This document shows, piece by piece, positions 1-13,397 of a stretch of 64,000 bases of DNA (position 1 is the stretch's first letter; every line of letters begins with the position of its first letter). The notes beneath the pieces were generated by a model that did not search any database, had not been told where the DNA came from, and was given only the letters and a program-made list of their open reading frames with translations. The DNA comes from Mauremys mutica. Lineage: Eukaryota; Chordata; Testudines; Geoemydidae. The DNA lies in the NCBI RefSeq assembly GCF_020497125.1, contig NC_059082.1, forward strand, positions 64,248,948 through 64,312,947. The letters are read 5' to 3'. A program made the position numbers and the translations under genes.

Positions 1-1917
1 GGAGGCTCCACATTTATTGACAAATAAAATATGCAGAATTTTAGAAGTGTGCAGGGTTTTAAATTGGCATAGAATTTCCTCCGGAGTAAATAAATATTTT
101 TGCCACTGAGAATAGTGAAACGGTCTCTAATTATGGCTTGTATTGGCACAGAAATACGTACTTGCCTATAGTTGATGCATGATAGAAATGGATTCTTCAT
201 TTCTGTAAAATACAGGAAATGAAGGTTGGGTAGTGCAGATGCCAGTACATGTGTGTCCAAATGAAACACTTGGAACTTTTCCCCTTGGTCTCTTTCTGGC
301 TTCTTCACTACACATCATGTGTACTGGTGTTGAGTCTTGAATGGTGTTGCAAATTTACATTGCATTTGGCATGAACTGTGGGCCACTTGCAGTAAATGTG
401 ACTACCAAGAAAAATAGAATGTACAAAAGGGGCTTTAGTTTTTCTTCTCCTTGCTCCCATTAAAGAAAGCTCTCCATTCTAAAACTCTCTCAAGAGTTTT
501 GAGTAGTTAGTTTGCAGTTGCTTTAAATATTGGGTTTAATCTCAGAATTCCATTAACTTGGTTAATGGCCAAACCAGATGTTAAAATACCAAAGTAGCTA
601 TATTTAGGAGGCATAAGCCTCTTTTTCCAAGGTTCTTTAACTAAAATTCTGCTATAGAAAGCACACATTAAAAATAAGCACTTATTAAAATCTCAGCCAC
701 TTTTCTTTAGTGAGAAGTAACTATATTGTAGGGCTATATACACTTAAAAATGTAGATTTAACTTAAGCTTTTTTTACAGCCCTGATATACATGCACACTT
801 TAGTACTAACAGTTAATTCTGTTTAAACAGCAGAATGTTCAGAAGTCTGTTTTTTCCTTGAAAGGAAGCCTCGTCTCTAAATAAATCTGTTTCTATTAAT
901 CTTTATTAAGTTGGACTGGTTTCTCCTTTTCACTTGCCTCTCCACACCTTTCCCTTAATTACAATAATCAGGGATATGTGCTGTGCAGAACCTGGTGTTC
1001 AAACAGACTGGCTTTTCTAAAAGCTGACACAGCTAGCAAAACTTTTTATAGCTAGTAGCATCTCAAACACTGCCTGGCCACTATAAAAATAAAGCAGGGC
1101 TGCCTGAGGTCTTTGGAACAGCTCTGAATAGGGAAGTTAATCAGTAAACTCAACAGCTATCACTTGCCAATAGCGAAGAGAAACTTCTTGGTGCAGAATG
1201 TTCAGAACGGAAACTTCTTTAAGGAAACTAAAGAGCCTTGGCATGTCCACTTGAAGTTTATATATTAGTCAATCTCTACTTAATTTTTTGAGATTGAGTG
1301 AATATTGTACATGTGTCAGCTTGGATGGAGACTTGGGTTTGAGATCATGAAATTGCCTCAAGAATAAGATGGCCAGTGGCTTTAAAGTTGGATGTTCTTC
1401 GAAGGGTCTTAACCAGGGGTAATTAATAGGCAGACTATAGGCCAAATCAAGATGCTTTTGAATGGACCATGAAATCTTTACTTTTTTGTATTTTCTCTTG
1501 AGTCTGGACCTTGACTACATCTGACCAAGAAATTTGGACCTTGACAAAATTATTGATTACCCCTGGTCTGAAGCATGCTACATCTTGAGCCAGGGTGCAT
1601 TGGGGACTAACTTGAAATACTACAAATTGTGTAACTAAACTCCAGTAACCTGGAACAGCACACTTTGCTTAGTCTTTTAAATTTTATTATGTACACCCCT
1701 ACTAGGAGTAGTGACTGCTATTACTATAGTGTGTAGACAACCCAGGTTCCTTCTGAAAGCAGACTTGTTTCTAAATACCATTCTGGTCACTCTGATTAAC
1801 AGTATCCATAGAAATACTTACACTGATAGTATGAGGAGGTCTGAACAGTCTCCTGAATTCTAGGAAGGAAGGCCCAGTCTATTTGTCATGACTAAGAACA
1901 CCTATACTAGTATCAGG
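1..1917. other. Non-coding stretch, no gene or repeat recognised
   Basis: AT-rich DNA with short open frames only and no recognisable protein similarity. By position it is upstream of, or within the first intron of, SNN. I see no CpG-rich promoter-like segment here. Confidence 0.5.
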
Positions 1918-2200
1918 AGCTATGACTGCAGCTCATGTAGGCATATATCTGAGCTAGCTAGCTTTGCTGCAGCTAGATCAATGTGCAAGTAACAATAGAA
2001 ATTTAGCTCTGCAACTGGCTAGCTGTTTGTATTTATAGCCAGGGTCTCAGGTGGAGTTGTACTCAGGAGGCTAGCTCATGCTGCTGCCACAGCCACACTG
2101 CTATACACTAGTTAGCTTTGATCTACTTAGAGGTTTAATTTAGCTAGATCAAAGCTAGCTCAGGTATGTGCCTACATGAGCTGCAGTCACACCACCTGCT
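1918..2200. repeat. Imperfect long inverted repeat, probable palindromic MITE
   Basis: The left arm (about 1920-1985) and right arm (about 2130-2198) are reverse complements over about 45 nt, with few mismatches. Both contain the words GACTGCAGCTCATGTAGGCA and GAGCTAGCTTTG. The 150-bp centre is rich in AGCT/CTAG words. The hairpin form suggests a foldback or non-autonomous DNA transposon. Exact ends and target duplication are not visible, so the superfamily is open. Confidence 0.55.
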
Positions 2201-2383
2201 TTAGGGTATAGCTACACCACAGAATGAGTAAGAAAAGTGAGTTGTGTTCTCCCTCTCCTTGGATGACCTACTGTTCTCTTTTTGGTTCACTTACTTTCCC
2301 CTCTCTTCCAACCCACTCTCTCTCCCATGTGGAAGATGGTAAATTTTAAAACATTGTACAAAAAATATCCAGTCTGTCTAGCA

Positions 2384-2784
2384 CAGGGGTGGGCAAACTC
2401 TTTGGCCTGAGGACCACATTGGGGAATAGAAATTGTCTGGCAGGCCACGAGTGCTCACAAAGTTGGGGTTGGGGTGCAGGCTGGAGGATGACAGGTTTGG
2501 GGTGCAGGAATGTGCTCTGGGCTGGGATTGAGGGTTTGGAGAGCAGAAGGGGGATCAGGGCTGGGGCAGGAGTGTGGGGAGAGGCTCAGGGGTACAGGCT
2601 CTGAGTGTCACTTACCTCAAGCAGCTCCCAGAATCAGCTGCCATGTCCCTTCTCTGGCTCCTACAGGTGGAGTAGCCCCTGACCCTTGGCGTGTGGCCAT
2701 GCAGCTGCTTCTGAGAGCCATGTGGTGCAGCCCCCGACCTGGTGCCCCAGCTGGAGCCCACGGGCTGTAGTTTGCCCACCCCTG
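2384..2784. mobile_element. Non-autonomous hAT-type DNA transposon
   Basis: The element begins CAGGGGTGGGCAAACT and ends with the complementary GTTTGCCCACCCCTG. It is flanked by a perfect 8-bp target duplication GTCTAGCA (2376-2383 and 2785-2792). Terminal inverted repeats starting CAGGG with 8-bp duplications are the hAT hallmark. The interior is GC-rich non-coding filler (GGGGTGCAGG-type words). The short open frames here have no transposase similarity. Confidence 0.9.
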
Positions 2785-2792
2785 GTCTAGCA

Positions 2793-5700
2793 TATACAAA
2801 GTCTCTCACTTGTTAACGTTTTGATAGTTATTTACTCCAAATACTTGATAACATACTTTATCTTTCTGCCTTGCACTGAGACTTGGTGAATTTAATCTTC
2901 CCTTCAATTGACTATTCCGGGGTGGGGAGAAGTCTGGCAAGCATTTACGTTTAATCGGTCTTCTTTGGAACTGCTAGAGTTTAACATCTTAAGAAATTAG
3001 CTAAATCTGCATTTTCTTGCTAGAAATGCTGAATGTTCCAGCCTCTTTCATCCAGATTCCAAGAAACCCTAAGAACGAACTAGTCTCTTTAGAACTAGTT
3101 GTAGGTGACTTAAAGTAAGAGCCCAAGCCACTGAGAATGTGCATTGTTGAGGAAGGTGACTCTCACTAGTATCTTATGGAAAAGGTGGGGAAAGAGGTAA
3201 TGGGTCCTGTACTAAGGCAATACTTCAGAGACCCCATACAAAACCTTCTCTCTAGAGACCTAGATTAATATTTCAGTTGACTGCTGGTGCAGAGTAGGAA
3301 TGGAATTGCATGGTTGAAAAACATAAGAGGTGGAATCTGAAAAGGAAGAACCCTTCAGGGATACTGGCAGGAGACCTAGAACCTCTTTGTTGGTAGCTCA
3401 TACTAGTATTAATTTATATTTACAGAATACAAGTGTACTGGGTACTCTTCAACTAAGTTACAGTACTACATTACAGTGCTACTTGCAATAGTTAACTATT
3501 ATCCTAGTTTTTAATTATGTGACAAAGCCATACAAAGTTGATCTTTTTATGTCAGTCTGCCTTAAATATCAGTTCACTTTGACATTTTAATTTAAGTAAA
3601 GATAAAATAGAACTAATCTAAGTGTCCAGTGGTGTGGTGCAGGGTGGTGGTAAAAGTCAGTAGTTCCAGGTTACCAAGCTAGAATCTATAAAAATCACTC
3701 ATGCTGGTAGAGTGTTAATTGGGTTTGTGTAGAAATACTAATGGTCAGAATAAGGCAGCAGATATGCCTGCAGCATGAACAACTCAAGAACAGGCTCACC
3801 AATGAGTGGCATAAAATGCAGAAGAGAGGTAAGCTATGTGTAGCAGCATTTGAGAATGTACAGTTTTCAGAATTACAAATGGAGTCACAGACAAGCCTAT
3901 ATGCAGGAACAAGCTACATAAGTAGCTCATGCTCACTTAAGTATCTGTCCAAAGCCATCTGCAAACCTACTTCAAATTTACTGCATTAAAGTTATTTTAC
4001 ATAAGGTTGGTCTGCGCTATTTCTACCAAGTAGCTGAATTGCTAGCAGTCACTGCCTTAAGATGTTAAAGGACTTGAAATAGTTAGATATTCTCTCAAAG
4101 TAGCTTTCAAGACCAGTGTGAAGCCAAATCTTGCTGTTTTCTGGTTGATGGCTGCTTGATTCGTGTGGTTAAAGTGAGCAGGATTTGGACCTTTGTATGT
4201 GGTGTATAGGGTAGTGCACAAAGTTAATAAATGTGGTTCAGTGGCCTTCTCCAGACCAGAATGCAGTCATACCATTGCATAAGCTAGAGACCTACCAAAG
4301 TGAGGCTTTGCTTAAGAGAATTTGAGCCAGATGCATTCCTTGTCAGTATGCGGTGCTTCTGAAAGTCATAGGCTATGTGTGAATGGGTTTGGACTAGAGG
4401 TTATTTTTACAAGCTTAAAATAGTGGTCTTCAGTGCACTCTGAAAACCACCCAGTTGTGACTTCCTGGCTTCAATTTACTTTCCTTGGGCTTTATGCAAG
4501 AGCTTAAGAACCCTAGTTGAGCTGTAGTAGTATATACCATGAAAACTTTAAAAACGTTAAATGAGGAGAATAGTTGCAGAGGCTGTGGCTTAACTAGTCC
4601 TTGTAGTCAGCTAGGTGAGACTCTCAGGGGTGTGGTTTTTTTTTAAATTTGCTTTGCACTTGATAGGCCAGTCTCCATAACTTCTCTTGTGATCCAGGAG
4701 CATAGCTTCCCATAGCAAAGTTATTCCAAATACGGAAGTTAGTTGCACTTTTCTACCTCTCTGGGTTGTACTCTAGACACCATTTTATTCATATTGCACT
4801 AGCACCAAAAGCCTGAGTCAGGGGTGGGTTAAGTGCTGCACAAATATGTTGAAGATACTGTCCTTGTCCCAAAATCCCACAACCTACTTGGCAAGGGATG
4901 AATTACCTAGGGAGTATTGCTACAATTGTAACATCAATAATGTGACTGACGAAGCATCTACAACATTAACAATACCCTCTTCAAGGCAATGATGAGATAG
5001 CACTTGGACTGCAAACTGTTTTACAGTCCATCTGTAGTTTATAATTTATTAAGCACTACCTCTTAATAATCTGATACTTAGCTTTGGCCATTGAGAATAT
5101 GTAGGGCAACTTGAAGTTGTTTTCCATGCTACAAGAGAACTAAGCAGCAGATGTCTTATTCCAGAGCCAACTCAGAATACGGCAGGTACGTTGAAGTAGT
5201 CTTTCCTAAAACCAATCATTGAAGCACAGGTGCTGCCCTTGCAAATCCCATTTTTGCAGTGGACCTCAGAATGTGTGTGGGCAGACTCCTGCATCCAACT
5301 TGTTGCAGGATTGGGTGGGGCCTTAGACACTTTAGGCCCAGGTTCAGATCCCTAAACTCATGACTTGACTTAAGAGTATAAGGGAGCCTTGTGCCATAGG
5401 TCTCTGTGCACTTATTAACCAAATGGGAAATCTGTTCTGCCTTCAAACAAATATTAAATTGAATCTAGTATTCAGAACTCAGCTTGCTGCTGGCATTATG
5501 CTGCCAGCTATCTGACCTGTCATGCCACCCTGCAGTGCCCTCTGCTGGCCTGGCACTTTGAGGTTGACCACCTCAGCTTTCATGTGGCTTAAGCCTTCTA
5601 CCAAGTGATGAACTTAACCCATTCTGAGGTAGCAAAATCCAACTAAAAATCCTAGACCAAAAAGGTTCATCTGCTCTTCAGCCTGCCCTTTTTGCTCCAT

Positions 5701-8700
5701 CCCAGAGCCATAAAGACTAAAGAGGTCCTGGGAACAGGGCATTCAGTGCTGGGGCTGGTTTCCCTGAAGTACTGTTACCAGCCCCTTCTGAAATGTGTTC
5801 CCTGCCCCTGCATATAGAGCACTGGGCTCCCAGGCTGGCTCCTGTGGGGGTACTAAGTCTCCTGCAGACCCTGGCTCAGCCCCTCTCCATTCACTCTGGT
5901 TATAAAATGACAGATCATCTTGGGGGGTTGTAAGGCCCAGGTGACCATGAAGCTATCACTGGACCCTCCTTAATCCCACCCCCTCAGGCTGGGAAATAGC
6001 TAATTAATTATGGCAAAGGTATGGCTGGCTCTGTTGCCTTTATAGGATCCAGTCACCCTGTAACACCTTCACATCAGGGTCACACACTATCCGAGATTAC
6101 ATTTCACAAACACCATGCTACTGCCAGTCATGGTTTTCTATTCTATTTAAAGTTGTATTGTGACTTGATATTTGGGATACTTAGACCATGAGGAAGTTAA
6201 GTAGTATAATTCCAGCAGACTACACTACTAGAAGATGTATCTCAAATGGCTCTTTATAGGCCCCTAAGCCTTTTTCTTACCTTGGTTGTTGATTATTGGC
6301 ATAAATTACTCCTTGCAGAGACATTAAGCTGTCATGTCTGAGACAAAAGTCTCACAGCACCAATCAGCTTCCTGTAAAGCTTTGAGTGACTAGCCAAGGG
6401 GCACAAGCCTGGCTTGTCTTTTTCAATGCATTGGTGCTCTTTTTAAGGACGCCAGATACCTGTTTGTTGCTTCATCCCATAGAAGAAATCTGAACAACCT
6501 TCCTCCCTGCTCCTTGGGACCTCATGTCTTCACAACTGTTTCTCTATATAGACTTCCAGGATAGACAAGACCTGAGTTAAGAAACCAAATATATGCCTCA
6601 AAAAAAAAAACACCTTCCAGACCTCCTTAAATTGCACAAGCCTGATCTTATTGCCACAGAACACAAGTGACATCCTTGGACCTCAATGAGAGCTACCCAT
6701 ATCCTGTAATGAGATAATTAGGGACCATGAGACTTAGCAGATACCATGGTCCACAATATCCAGCTAGCGGTCTCTGGATAGCATAGAATTCCCTAGGCTC
6801 TTGTTGACTTAAAAAAAAAAAGTAAATGGTGGCTTGCTTCCATGATGGTTACCAAAACAGTTGGCCTATTATTCCTTGCTATATAAATTGTCTGAAATAA
6901 TGTATAGAAATAACTGGAACCTCTAACAGTTTATTCACATGTAGCCTACCTCAGATTTGACTCCTGCAGTTCTCCTATGCACTCTTCCCATTTTAGTTCT
7001 TTGTTAGTGTATCTTTAGGCAAACTACTAAAAAGGTTATTCTAATCTGTTTAAAGTTTTGTCTTCACTGTAAATATCAGCACTGACCTGAGGAATAATCT
7101 GTTTCAATAATACCCCTCATGCTACAGTCACTGTCTTTGGAACATACTCACACGTGCACTAGTTTGTCTGAGTGCATAGGACACCTACAGCAGAACATTT
7201 CCTCAGAGGTTTTTGCAACATTATCATTCAGACTCGGGGTAGGGCTGGGTTGTATTTTGACTAGGAAAGAGACTAAGAACAAGACTTAACTATCAGTTCT
7301 ACCAGGAAGATAGGTTCCATTTTAAGAACCTGTTTATACTGCCCATTATTGCAGGATATATTCATGCATCTGTCTCACAGGGTAAAGCTACTGGGTTGAC
7401 TCCCTTGGTAAAAAGGCTTATCAGCAAAAAAGGAGATAATCTAAACAAAATAAGTAAAAGTTTCTGAGTTACCTGCAAGTATTGTAGTCTCTTCATAGCC
7501 TACTATCAGCCTTCCTTAAAACTCCCCATTCTCCCCTAACTTGGCATCTGCTGCAAGGTTTTATGTATTTCAGAAGCACCATGCTGAGTGGGAATTGCTG
7601 CAGCTGAGACTCATGATTAGACACAGGTGGGTTAACAAGATTCTTTCTGATGTCCACTAGTAGCTAGGAAAAAGCTGCCAGCTTAAGTCCTGGTCCCTGT
7701 GTATATAAGAGAAGAAAAATGGGAAAGCAGGGGAAAAGAATCCTCTAGTGGAAGATGCTAATCTTTGCCTTCCAACTTCACTTGAGTTGCAATATGGGTG
7801 CACCACTCAAGTAGCCTTTTATAAAAGGGTAAAGAAATTATTCCCTGGGAAGAATTGAGAGCATTGTAGAGGTTTTCTGGTTTTGCTTTTAGAAAGAATT
7901 ACTATTTTTTCTTCCTTTCACATCCCATCCATATCCCATGTGCACACACCACATGAAGGAGCTAGTCATTGGAGAAAGAAACTCCTGTACCCTGGGAGAG
8001 GTGAGAAACAGAGTTGTCAGTCCAGCTATACATTCAAGTTCCCGTCAAATGGGACAGCAAGAAAAGCCTTTCCCGCCCCCTCCCCTGCTTTGAATCTTGA
8101 CAGAAATGTCTCCTTCCCTAGACAAAAGGGAAGAACAATATCCATTTTAAATGGGAAAATTATCACAAATATAAGCTTAGGCCACAGTCCTAGCAGATCT
8201 ATATGGATGCAAGTGTTGTCTTGAGTGGGTCAGCTTGCTGGATCAGGCCATTTAGTCTTAATTGCAGTTTAGTTAAAAAATACAGCCATCTGGTGCTCTG
8301 GGTAGATGTACAGTTTTAACAATCAGTTAATGAATCTGATCTGACATCTAGGCCCCTTTCAATCATCTTACTTCAAAACTGGCTTAGATATTACAATCTT
8401 CATTATCATTATAAGACTGCACTATCTGAGAGAGAGATCATACTTATCAGAAGGGAAATTGCAGGTGCCATTATTTTACAATGTGTGCAAACAAAAAAAT
8501 GGCTACTCTGACTATGCCATTTCTATTTGTGTATCGTTAGCTGAATTGTGCATTTGCAACTGGAACTTAGTAGATATTCTGGGTTTGTACAAAATGTAAC
8601 CGAAGGCTGTTGGGTTGCACAGGAGTGTCTGAGAGCAGAATTAGGCCTGCAGAACTTGTAGTATTGGTGACTGCTTCAGAAAAGAACCCATTTTGGCTTT

Positions 8701-10481
8701 AACCCCAGATCTAATTTGCAGAGCTTGTTCTTAAAAACAAGCTGTTTTTATTTGTAAATAAAGTACATTTGATATGGGACTTGAGACATGGAGCCCAAGG
8801 TCACTTGTGTATTTAATGGCTTTTTTTCCTGAGTAGACTGCACGAGTAACAAGACAGCGAACAGTGGTTGTCCTGGGTGTGTGTGTGTCCATGCTTGTCT
8901 AAAGGGTGGCTAGTGGGTGGACTCTGGGCAATAATTCCTGACATGCCTATAAGCAACATGATGGGGTCTGACTTTTAACCAACTCAGTCTTGAGGTTTGC
9001 TACATAAACCCACTGTTTTAGGTGAGATGGGGGAGGAGGGTGATGATGTTTATAGGTGGGAAAACCTCTCAGGAGGGGGGTGTGTGTGTCCCCTTTCCCA
9101 CAGACAGTGAGCTTACACCAGAGCTCCATGAAGCAGCCAGGCAGTGCTGCTCCAAAGACTAGCTTTCTCTGGTGGAAGGGAGAGACTTGTTTTCCTGACC
9201 ATCTCAGCCCTTGATGTTTTCCAGTGACCATGCAAATGTTAGCTTCTCACTTGTCTCCTACCATGGACTACAGCTTGCACTTCATTGCTGAGCCCAAAGC
9301 TAGTAGCTTCCTGCAGCAGCACAGGCATCAGCCAATTTCTGAGTCCTGTAGTTTGAGTAGAGCGAGTGTTAATCTGTCTACTGGGGCTAGGAGGCTTGCT
9401 TCCAGCTGATGTGCAGACATATCCTAATAGGCCTCAGCCTTGCCTCTAGGGTCATGAGTCCTTGATGTTTTTTTCTGCTCTGACAGCAGCAGAGGGTAAG
9501 AAGCCTAAAGAAATATTAACCATCAGCTGGGATAAAAGACCTATAGTACAGCACAGTACAATGAGTGGAAACGTTCTTTAAAGATCTCTGTGAAAGAGCA
9601 TCCTCTTAAATAAGGAGTCCTGACTTAAGGGAGGATAGGGGGTTTTCTGCTTGCTACTGCTGATTAGTCTGGGTAGGTTTGAGAATAATACCCAAAAAAC
9701 CTGTAACCCACCTTTCATCCCTCCCTTTCTTTGCACACTGCTGCCTCATCAGTTTCATTTTCAACTTGCTTTAACTCTTTATTTATTATTATTTTGCTCT
9801 TCTAGAGTGATGGGAGAGGGAAGCTTTAAGTAATGACCCTCTTCCATTCCTGCCAGAATAACAAGGAGGAAAGTCTCACTTCACTCAAAGCCAGCATCAG
9901 CAGCTGTCTTGTTTCCTAAAAATACAAGTAAAACTGCCTGTGTTGTCACTACTAAAGCAAACAGCTGTTGAATGTCAGTAATAAATGACTGAGAGACCAA
10001 AGCAGGTGTATTATTTCGTTGTAATTAATTAGGTTCTTGGGTCACAGCCGTGTTTTGTTTTTGTTTTAATCCACTGCATTGAGCAAGTTCACAAAGCAAA
10101 CAGCGGCAGCTATTGCCTGACCATAGTAACGTTACTAAATGGTGACAAGTCAGGCTCTCCTCTCAAAGCTCAACTAGTGGAGCGGAAGCCAGGAGTTACT
10201 CCCCTGTGTAGTCTCCTTGCCTTTACCAGTTGTGGCAGAGGTAAACATTAACCTTCTGTTGGTACTGCAATGGGGCACAGAGGATGGAAGAAATGAAGCA
10301 ACTTGAAAAGTAGAACAATTTATTTAGCAGCTGGATAGTGGTATCATCCTCCTTCTCGCGTAACCAAGCTGTAGATAGCCAGTGATGCTGTTGTGCACCA
10401 TTGTCCCACTTGCTGGCCAAGTACTGTTAAAGCAGCAATTACTTTTCTGACTTGACAAAACTTCTTTCAAATGCTCACAAG
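2793..10481. other. Long stretch without recognisable genes or repeats
   Basis: 7.7 kb of AT-rich, apparently single-copy sequence, probably SNN intron 1 or upstream DNA. Open frames up to 113 codons (7883-8224) lack any recognisable motif. Minor simple repeats include a short TG run near 8876-8890 and A-runs near 6600 and 6810. No transposon termini, CR1 ends or palindromes were recognised, in contrast to the rest of the window. Confidence 0.45.
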
Positions 10482-10489
10482 TTCTACAG

Positions 10490-12551
10490 CAGGGGTCAGC
10501 AGCCTTTCACAAGTGGTGTGCCGAGTCTTCATTTATTCACTGTAATTTAAGGTTTCGCGTGCCAGTCATACAGTTTAATGTTTTTTAGAAGGTCTCTTTC
10601 TATGTCTATAAAATATAACTAAACTATTGCTGTATGTAAAGTAAACAAGGTTTTCAAAATGTTTAAGAAGCTTCATTTAAAATTTAAATTAAAATGCAGA
10701 TCTTATGCCGCTGGCCCCTCAACCCGCTGCCGGCCTGGGGTTCCATTCGCCTAGTTCAGCAGTGGGCTGAGCGGGGCCTGCGGCCGGGACCCCGGCTGGC
10801 AAGGGGCTGGCAGCCGGGACCCCAGACCGGCAGCGGGCTGAGTGGCTCAGCTCGCTGCCGGTGTGGGGTTCTGTCCGCCGGCTCCTGCCAGCTGGGGTCC
10901 TGGCTGCCAGCCCCACTCAGCCCACTGCTGGTCTGGGGTGCCGGCCCTGCCCACACAGAGTGGGTACCTACCTTCTCCCTGGTTCGAGCCCATTCTCTTC
11001 CCCTCTCTCTGCACTGAGCTGAGGGTGGGAGTGCACTGAGCACAGGGCTGGGGGTGAAGGAGCAGGTTGGGGTCCAGGGTCTGGCCGGGAGCTAGAATGA
11101 GGGAGGGGGCTCAGGGTTGGGGCAGGAGGTTTGGGTGTGGAGCACTTACCAGGGACAGCTCCCATTTGGTGCAAGGGGTGCAGGTGGGAATGTGGCAGGA
11201 GGGGAGGAGATACAGGAGCTCCCGTTTCATGCTCAGGGTGGGGATGTGTGTGCAAGGGCTAGTCACACTGACCTGCCGGGTCGACGCGGTGAGTTCGACT
11301 TCTCGGAGTTTGAACTATCGCGTCTAATCTAGACGCGATAGTTCGAACTCCCCGCGCGCTCCGGTCAACTCCAGTACTCCACTGCAAACGGCGGTGGCGG
11401 AGTCGACCTTGGAGCCGCGGACTTCGATCCCGCAGCGTCTGGACGGGTGAGTAGTTCGAAGTAGGGTACTTCGAATTCAGCTACGCTATTCATGTAGCTG
11501 AATTTGCATACCCTAGTTCAACCCGCCGCCTTAGTGTAGACCTGCCCCAAGAGTCAGGGCATGGGGTGTGGGATGGCTGGGTATGTGTGGGGGTGCAGAA
11601 GTCAGAGCTGGGTGTGTGTGGGGGGTGCAGGGGTCAGGGCATGTCGGGGGGGTGCAGGGGTCAGGGCAGAGGGCTGGGTGGGTGTGTGGGGGCGGGGGGG
11701 GGTGTCACAGGGTCTGCACAGGTTTCCTCCTTCTCGCCCTGTGCACCGTGCTTAGGCTGGTAAAATAAGAGTTCTCGCACCTTCTTCCGGTGTTTCACCC
11801 TTGTGCTTTATTTTACAGTGCCACCATGTAGTCCCCTTTCTAACCCATTTCCAGGGTCTCATGGCCCTCGAGGCTCCCTGCCTGTGGGGAGGAGACAGAG
11901 CACTAGCCTCCTAACTGAGTTTTGTTCAGGGCTCTTATAGCCCTCCCAGCCTTCAGCCCAGCTGTCACTGCTTAGCTTAGTCAATTGCATTGAGCCAGCC
12001 CTCAGTAGGGCCTGCAGCTGGGCTTGCTGCTTTGAGCCTCTGCCGGAAAGCAGGCCAGCATTTTAACAGGGCATTCAAGGGGTTTTACCCCTGCCCTGCC
12101 ACAGGTGGGTGCAGGGGTCAGGGCAGAGGGCTGGGGTGCTTGGCTCACGGGGGTGCTCCCAGCCCCCTTCCATCAGCGGCTCATGGCAGAGTACTGGAGG
12201 GGATATGCCCTGATTTCCCTCCCTTTCCCCAAGGCCCCATCCCTGCCTCCTCCCTGGAGCAGGGAGCATGCTGTGGCTCCGCTTCTCCCCCTCCCCCTCC
12301 CCAGGGTGATCAGCTGATCAGCACAGGGAAGGAGAGGAGGAGGGGCAGGAAAGTACCATGCTGGGGGAAGAGCCGGGGAGGGAGGGAGCTTGGCTGCTGG
12401 CAGGACCAAGCTTCTGCCTCCCTGCCCCTGCAGGAGAGAGCTGTGGGTGGGGGGCTGAGTGGGGCCAGGACCCCAGCAGGCAGCAGTGTGCCATTACAAA
12501 TCTTGTCGCGTGCCGTCTTTGGCACACATGCCGCAGGTTGCCAACCCCCTA
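10490..12551. mobile_element. Large composite hAT-type element, interrupted by a MITE
   Basis: The left end reads CAGGGGTCAGCAGCC and the right end GGTTGCCAACCCCCTA, an imperfect inverted repeat of the CAGGGGTCGGCAACC type. Flanks are TTCTACAG (10482-10489) and TCCTACAG (12552-12559), an 8-bp target duplication with one mismatch. The interior is GC-rich with tandem copies of GGGTGCAGGGGTCAGGGCAG around 11580-11690 and again at 12110-12135. No transposase domain is recognisable. The 224-codon open frame at 11990-12664 lies mostly within it and runs past its right end. A separate palindromic element is inserted at 11256-11547. Confidence 0.8.
11256..11547. mobile_element. Palindromic MITE (Harbinger-like), nested in the hAT element
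   Basis: Termini GGGCTAGTCACACT and AGTGTAGACCTGCCC are imperfect inverted repeats, flanked by a 3-bp CAA duplication (11253-11255, 11548-11550). It contains a strong internal palindrome around 11310-11355 with arms AACTATCGCGTCTA and TAGACGCGATAGTT, and a second hairpin near 11460-11515. It is the reverse-orientation relative of the copy at 56651-56933, which has a TTA duplication. The 3-bp duplication suggests PIF/Harbinger; no transposase is present, so the superfamily is inferred. Confidence 0.75.
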
Positions 12552-12559
12552 TCCTACAG

Positions 12560-13397
12560 TATCGTCCAGTTTTTAATATTTGCGTTAGCTGGGGGGCGTT
12601 CTTTATTGGTGTTCCAAGAATATTGCTAATCATGGCTGTACACATTAAAATAATCCTAGTATAGAAAATAATCCAGATTAGTTTCTGTACCACAGTTCAG
12701 GTCACATGATCTTTCAGTTTTCCAGCACTTTCTAAAAATGGGGAGGGGTGGTAGAAAACATTGCAGTCTAATCCTTCCCTGTTTACAGGTTAAAAATGTG
12801 GCACATATACAACATCTTCCACCCGCACCCCACCCCCAGCTTTGCATTAGTAGGTGGGGGCATGGATAGTACTGATACCATCACTGTGTTTCTGTTCCAG
12901 ACTTCAAAGTGCAATTTTGGTTCTACTTGCACAGGGTTTCCTCTTACACTATTTTTGAAGTATATCTGTACTTGTACTTAAATGTTTTAGCAAGACTATG
13001 ACATTAGCACCTGATTATGAAACTGCAGTGAGCTTACATGATTGAAGCTGGCATGTGCATTATACTATATCTTATAAACCCCATAATACTAGAATGTATA
13101 GGCATCCATTACTTGTATAGGAAAGAATTTCCTCAGATCTGGGGATGTCTCTGGCATGAGTGTTAGCCAACTGGCAGAACGGGCTTTGACTTGAACTAAG
13201 GCAAAACTGTGCAACCACTAAAGTTGTTTGATTAAATATAAATTGTAAAGTTCCCTTCCCTACCTAGAACTACATACTGCCATGAGCAGGCTCTAGAGAT
13301 GACTAGACTTGAGTGTCTGATTGGAGAATGTGTGTTGGTTATCATCTCTTCAGGTCAGATAAAAACCATTCAGGAACTCACTGTAACCAACACTGCA
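12560..13397. other. Non-coding stretch, nothing recognised
   Basis: AT-rich sequence between a hAT element and an antisense CR1 fragment. No coding similarity, splice-flanked exon or repeat terminus was seen. Confidence 0.45.

Noticed and set aside
7883..8224. 113-codon open frame in the SNN upstream region
   Set aside because: No recognisable motif or exon-like context; the length is compatible with chance in 10 kb of sequence.
10694..11332. Cluster of open frames rich in Pro, Gly and Arg
   Set aside because: Compositional artefacts of GC-rich hAT filler sequence; no domain is visible on either strand.
11990..12664. 224-codon open frame as a gene
   Set aside because: It lies mostly inside a hAT-type element, runs past its right end into flanking DNA, and has low-complexity GC-rich translation.
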